Of a stretch of 64,000 bases of DNA, positions 61,373 through 64,000 are shown piece by piece. The position numbers and the translations under genes were made by a program. The notes beneath the pieces were generated by a model. The model saw nothing but the letters and a program-made list of their open reading frames with translations, was not told the origin of the DNA and did no database searches. How positions within the stretch are numbered: the first letter of the stretch is position 1; each line of letters starts with the position of its first letter. The stretch comes from JANQLU01 sp964434955 (GTDB lineage: Bacteria; Planctomycetota; Planctomycetia; Pirellulales; Pirellulaceae). The stretch is taken from contig CAYSXI010000003.1 of assembly GCA_964434955.1 (NCBI GenBank), positions 1-64,000 of the forward strand, read 5' to 3'.

Positions 61373-61786
61373 ATGAATTCACTTCGATCAGCACGGCGAA
61401 GAAACAATCGTCGAAAAGCGGCCACGGCCGTTGAAATCGCGATCTGCCTGCCGGTACTCGTTCTGCTGTTGTTTGCAGGCTATGAATTGGGGCGCGCCAA
61501 CATGTTGCACCACGCGACGGAATCGGCCGCTTACGAAGGGGCTCGCGTTGGTATTGTTCCGGGGGCCAATAAGGAAAAAATCGAAGAAGCAGCCAAGTTT
61601 GTCCTTCAAAGTGTTGGCGCACGAGATGCAGAAATCATCGTGACACCAAGCGTCATCGAAAAGGACACGGCCAAAGTCAAAGTGCTGATTCGCGTGCCGA
61701 TGAAATCCAATTCCGTCCTCGCGCCCTTCTTTACGAAGGAGACGGTTTTTGAAGGACAATGCGAAATGACCCGCGAAGTTTTCTAG
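61373..61786 (+). CDS. TadE-like pseudopilin, second copy
   Basis: A 137-residue protein with a basic leader (RSARRRNNRRKAA) and the TadE helix TAVEIAICLPVLVLLLFAGY carrying the conserved Glu21. It has the typical post-helix ANMLHHATESAAYEGARVG, better conserved than in the first copy. It ends the cassette. The TadE-TadG-TadE order is the minor-subunit set of a Flp/Tad pilus. It is convergent with glgC. Confidence 0.9.
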   Translation: MNSLRSARRRNNRRKAATAVEIAICLPVLVLLLFAGYELGRANMLHHATESAAYEGARVGIVPGANKEKIEEAAKFVLQSVGARDAEIIVTPSVIEKDTAKVKVLIRVPMKSNSVLAPFFTKETVFEGQCEMTREVF

Positions 61787-61809
61787 GCGCTCTGGTGTCG
61801 GCGTTCACC

Positions 61810-61845
61810 GTCGATTGGTGAACCGAAGTCGATTGGTGAACCGAA
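61810..61845. repeat. 18-bp tandem duplication
   Basis: gtcgattggtgaaccgaa occurs twice in succession without change (61810-61827 and 61828-61845), in the gap between the second TadE gene and glgC, which converge. Confidence 0.92.
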
Positions 61846-61846
61846 C

Positions 61847-63130
61847 TCAACCGGGAATCTGACTTCCTCTCGCCGCCTTTCTTTTCTGAAAGTGGGGCTC
61901 AGTCAGGAAACTGTCTCCTTTGGCGATCACGACAACCCCGTTATCGGTTACCGTGAAACCACGCCTTCTGTCGGCTTCGGGATCCAGTCCAATCTCCATC
62001 GATTCGGGAATCTTTACGCCCTTGTCAATAATCGCTCGCTGAACCTTTGCGTGCCTGCCAATCTCGACTCGGTCAAACAAGATCGAATCTCGAACCTGGG
62101 CAAAGCTGTTGATCCTTACTGAGGGCCCGAGGATGCATCGCTCAACCGTGCCGCCGCTGACGATGCTCCCCTGACATGCAATGCTGTCGATGGCTCGCCC
62201 AACTCGTTCCGATTCCGGAGACCCACTTCCAAAAACAAATTTGGGAGGCGGAAGGTTTGGCTGGTAGGTTCGAATCGGCCATTGCTGGTCATAGAGATTC
62301 AGGTTCGGTTCAACCTCAATCAAATCCATGTTCGCTTCATAGTAAGCATCGATTGTCCCGACATCCCTCCAGTAGGCATTGGAGGTTCGATTCTCGTCAC
62401 GGAAAGGGTAAGCATAAACCTGGTGCGTATCGATCACTGCCGGGATAATATTCTTCCCGAAATCATGGGCACTGTCGGTTTGGGTGGCATCGATACAAAG
62501 TTGCTCAAACAGGAACCTCGCCGAGAAAACATAAATCCCCATGCTTGCGAGACAAGTATCCTCTTGGCCCGGCAAAGTTTTCGGTTCCGCCGGTTTTTCC
62601 TCAAAGCCAACGATCCGGTCGTGTTGGTTGACTTGCATCACACCAAACTGGGTTGCTTCCTTTTTCGAGACGGGAAGGGCCCCAATCGTCAGATCGGCGT
62701 TGAGTCGAATATGTTGTTGCACCATGTCTTGATAGTTCATCTTGTAGACATGGTCGCCGGCGAGTATCACCACGTACTCGGGCCTCGCTTTTTCGATGGC
62801 GTAAATATTTTGATAGACGGCGTCGGCCGTGCCTTGGTACCACTGTTCATCGATTCGTTGCTGAGGCGGAACAACGTCAATAAACTCACCCAGTTCTCGG
62901 CAAAAGAAAGGTCGCCAACCAATATCAATATGCCGGTCCAGACTCATGGCTTTGTACTGCGTCAACATCAGCATTTTTCGAATGCCGCTGTTCAAACAAT
63001 TCGATAGCGCGAAGTCGATAATTCGGTAATTTCCACCAAATGGCACTGCGGGCTTTGCTCGATCCCGAGTAAGCGGTTCCAGTCTCGATCCCTTGCCACC
63101 CGCAAGAATGACGGCCAATACGTCGTTCAT
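61847..63130 (-). CDS. glgC: Glucose-1-phosphate adenylyltransferase
   Basis: A 427-residue enzyme of normal GlgC length. It has VLAVILAGGKGSRLEPLTRD with the nucleotide-binding GGxGxRL, KPAVPFGGNYRIIDFALSNC, QGTADAVYQN, VVILAGDHVYKMNY, FEEKP, ASMGIYVF and YWRDVGTIDAYYEANMDL, then a C-terminal left-handed beta-helix (ILGPSVRINSFAQVRDSILF). It makes ADP-glucose from glucose-1-phosphate and ATP for glycogen synthesis. No other glycogen gene is in the window. It is convergent with the second TadE gene. Confidence 0.97.
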   Translation of the reverse strand: MNDVLAVILAGGKGSRLEPLTRDRAKPAVPFGGNYRIIDFALSNCLNSGIRKMLMLTQYKAMSLDRHIDIGWRPFFCRELGEFIDVVPPQQRIDEQWYQGTADAVYQNIYAIEKARPEYVVILAGDHVYKMNYQDMVQQHIRLNADLTIGALPVSKKEATQFGVMQVNQHDRIVGFEEKPAEPKTLPGQEDTCLASMGIYVFSARFLFEQLCIDATQTDSAHDFGKNIIPAVIDTHQVYAYPFRDENRTSNAYWRDVGTIDAYYEANMDLIEVEPNLNLYDQQWPIRTYQPNLPPPKFVFGSGSPESERVGRAIDSIACQGSIVSGGTVERCILGPSVRINSFAQVRDSILFDRVEIGRHAKVQRAIIDKGVKIPESMEIGLDPEADRRRGFTVTDNGVVVIAKGDSFLTEPHFQKRKAARGSQIPG

Positions 63131-63320
63131 TTACGAAAACCCTTTGATGGATATCCCATTGTTTGCCCTTTGAACCGACTGCCCCTTTCGAGGCAGTCTG
63201 GTTTCTCATTCGACAAACTCCATGGTTCGGGTTAAACCAAAAAAACAATCATCCCCGCAATTCGCGCAAGCCTTGAGGACCGTAGCGATCAATCCATTTG
63301 TATAAATCCGGCCACGAAAA

Positions 63321-63749
63321 TTATTCCGCTTCGCCGGCGCCCGCTTCCTCTTCAGCCGCATCCGCAGCCTTTTCTTTCAACCGTTTGTATTCCTCGGCCA
63401 ATCGTTTTGATGCAACGCCGGCTTCTTTACCGTGATGAAAGTGAACGTAAACACTGAGTGCGTCGACAAGGGCATACCCGGTCAAACCAAGTAGCAATAG
63501 CAGCATGCCCGCGACCAAAACGAATTTTACCCGTGGATCATCATCCGCATAAAACCACGTGGTCATCATCGCGCCGATAATTGCGATCATGCTTCCCATC
63601 AACGTGCGTCGACGAAACTTGCGAATGAAAAAGATTCGATCGCCCTTCGTTTTCGCTCGATCGGACTCGGCCTGCCAGGTATTCCAGTGAACCCACATCA
63701 TGATGAGGCCGCCGGCAAAAATCGAAATTCCAAACAGGATGCCGATCAT
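63321..63749 (-). CDS. Three-helix membrane protein of unknown function
   Basis: A 142-residue protein from the ATG at 63749, which overlaps the upstream peptidase stop by four bases (ATGA). It has membrane segments MIGILFGISIFAGGLIMMWV, then GSMIAIIGAMMTTWFYA, then FVLVAGMLLLLLGLTGYALV. The C-terminus is a charged Ala/Glu-rich tail (KRLKEKAADAAEEEAGAGEA). No family recognised. The overlap makes translational coupling to the peptidase likely, so it may assist an exported or membrane-near enzyme. Confidence 0.78.
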   Translation of the reverse strand: MIGILFGISIFAGGLIMMWVHWNTWQAESDRAKTKGDRIFFIRKFRRRTLMGSMIAIIGAMMTTWFYADDDPRVKFVLVAGMLLLLLGLTGYALVDALSVYVHFHHGKEAGVASKRLAEEYKRLKEKAADAAEEEAGAGEAE

Positions 63750-64000
63750 TCGTCGCCCACAGGTTTCTGAACTTTCTTGAGCCACTCGATGACGACCCAG
63801 CCCACTTTGGCCATCGACTCGCCGGAACATTTATCGGGCTTGTCCATCCGTGTATGCCAGTAAGCGTTTTTCTTGCGGATGGTCGGATAATCAAAATCGA
63901 TGATATCGCAGGTAGGAATCTTCGCGATGGTGTTGAGGGGCAAATGATCGTCGCGAACTTCATGTCGAACCTTGGGAACGAATTCGCGAATCTTCAATTC
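63746..64000 (-). CDS. M28-type zinc peptidase or glutaminyl cyclase-like protein, C-terminal part (partial)
   Basis: The frame is open to the window edge, so the N-terminus is missing; 84 residues remain. They read RDDHLPLNTIAKIPTCDIID with the metal-ligand region DDHLPL, and NAYWHTRMDKPDKCSGESMA with WHT and an M28-type C-terminal helix KVGWVVIEWL. This is the end of M28 peptidases and of the related glutaminyl-peptide cyclotransferases; the fragment does not tell which. It is transcribed before the membrane protein and coupled to it by an ATGA overlap. Confidence 0.82.
   Translation of the reverse strand, partial: ELKIREFVPKVRHEVRDDHLPLNTIAKIPTCDIIDFDYPTIRKKNAYWHTRMDKPDKCSGESMAKVGWVVIEWLKKVQKPVGDE

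Overview
The window looks like a chromosomal segment of a planctomycete, most likely Pirellulales-like, with moderate GC. The evidence is the gene repertoire: a DUF1501 protein, an N-formylglycine sulfatase, several Ser/Thr kinases with a short helical N-terminal module, an ECF sigma factor next to a kinase-like protein, very long pseudopilin-like proteins with calcium-loop motifs, a secreted PQQ-type propeller and a toroid-repeat protein. No rRNA, tRNA, CRISPR array, insertion sequence or phage gene was recognised. The window begins inside one gene (a HExxH metalloprotease-like protein) and ends inside another (an M28-type peptidase); both are partial.

Layout. 1-5.8 kb: metalloprotease-like protein, maf, an RluA-type pseudouridine synthase, a membrane Ser/Thr kinase and a sulfatase. 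5.9-21.8 kb: nine minus-strand genes for a type IV pilus / type II secretion-like machine, in transcription order GspE/PilB-like ATPase, PilT, second GspE/PilB ATPase, PilC/GspF, four type IV prepilins and a 1,646-residue GspK/PilX-like protein, closed by a terminator at 5834-5860. 22.4-26.5 kb: PQQ-repeat protein, UbiB-family kinase, a small coiled-coil protein and rpsU. 26.6-30.7 kb: a minus-strand signalling cluster (conserved unknown, ECF sigma factor, zinc-motif plus pseudokinase protein, ankyrin-repeat protein). 31-34.6 kb: prolyl oligopeptidase, a secreted BNR/Ycf48-like propeller and a small membrane protein. 34.7-41.5 kb: a complete five-step histidine utilisation locus, hutUH divergent from hutGIF. 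41.6-45.2 kb: groES without groEL, a toroid-repeat protein, cutC, an isolated rplX and a rhodanese lipoprotein. 45.4-53.3 kb: a large secreted protein, a second kinase fused to a degenerate receiver, a methyltransferase and two zinc-ribbon proteins. 54.3-58.6 kb: rpoD-like sigma factor behind a 1 kb non-coding stretch, a secreted Cys-pair protein and a DUF1501 protein. 59.4-61.8 kb: a Tad-type cassette (HAMP-like membrane protein, TadE, vWA-TadG, TadE). 61.8-64 kb: glgC, a membrane protein and the end of an M28 peptidase.

How the genes work together. The pil/gsp cluster should assemble and retract a surface fibre or drive a secretion pseudopilus; the secretin, alignment proteins and prepilin peptidase are not here. 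The hut genes convert histidine to glutamate plus formate and ammonia through formimino- and N-formylglutamate. The ECF-pseudokinase-ankyrin cluster is the best candidate for an under-described system: the kinase-like protein carries an Hx3Cx2C zinc anti-sigma motif, has lost its catalytic Asp, and lies directly after the sigma factor.

A second signal runs through the whole window. Short, mutually unrelated tandem duplications (12-21 bp units, two or three copies) occur at eleven places, nearly all between genes or across stop codons.
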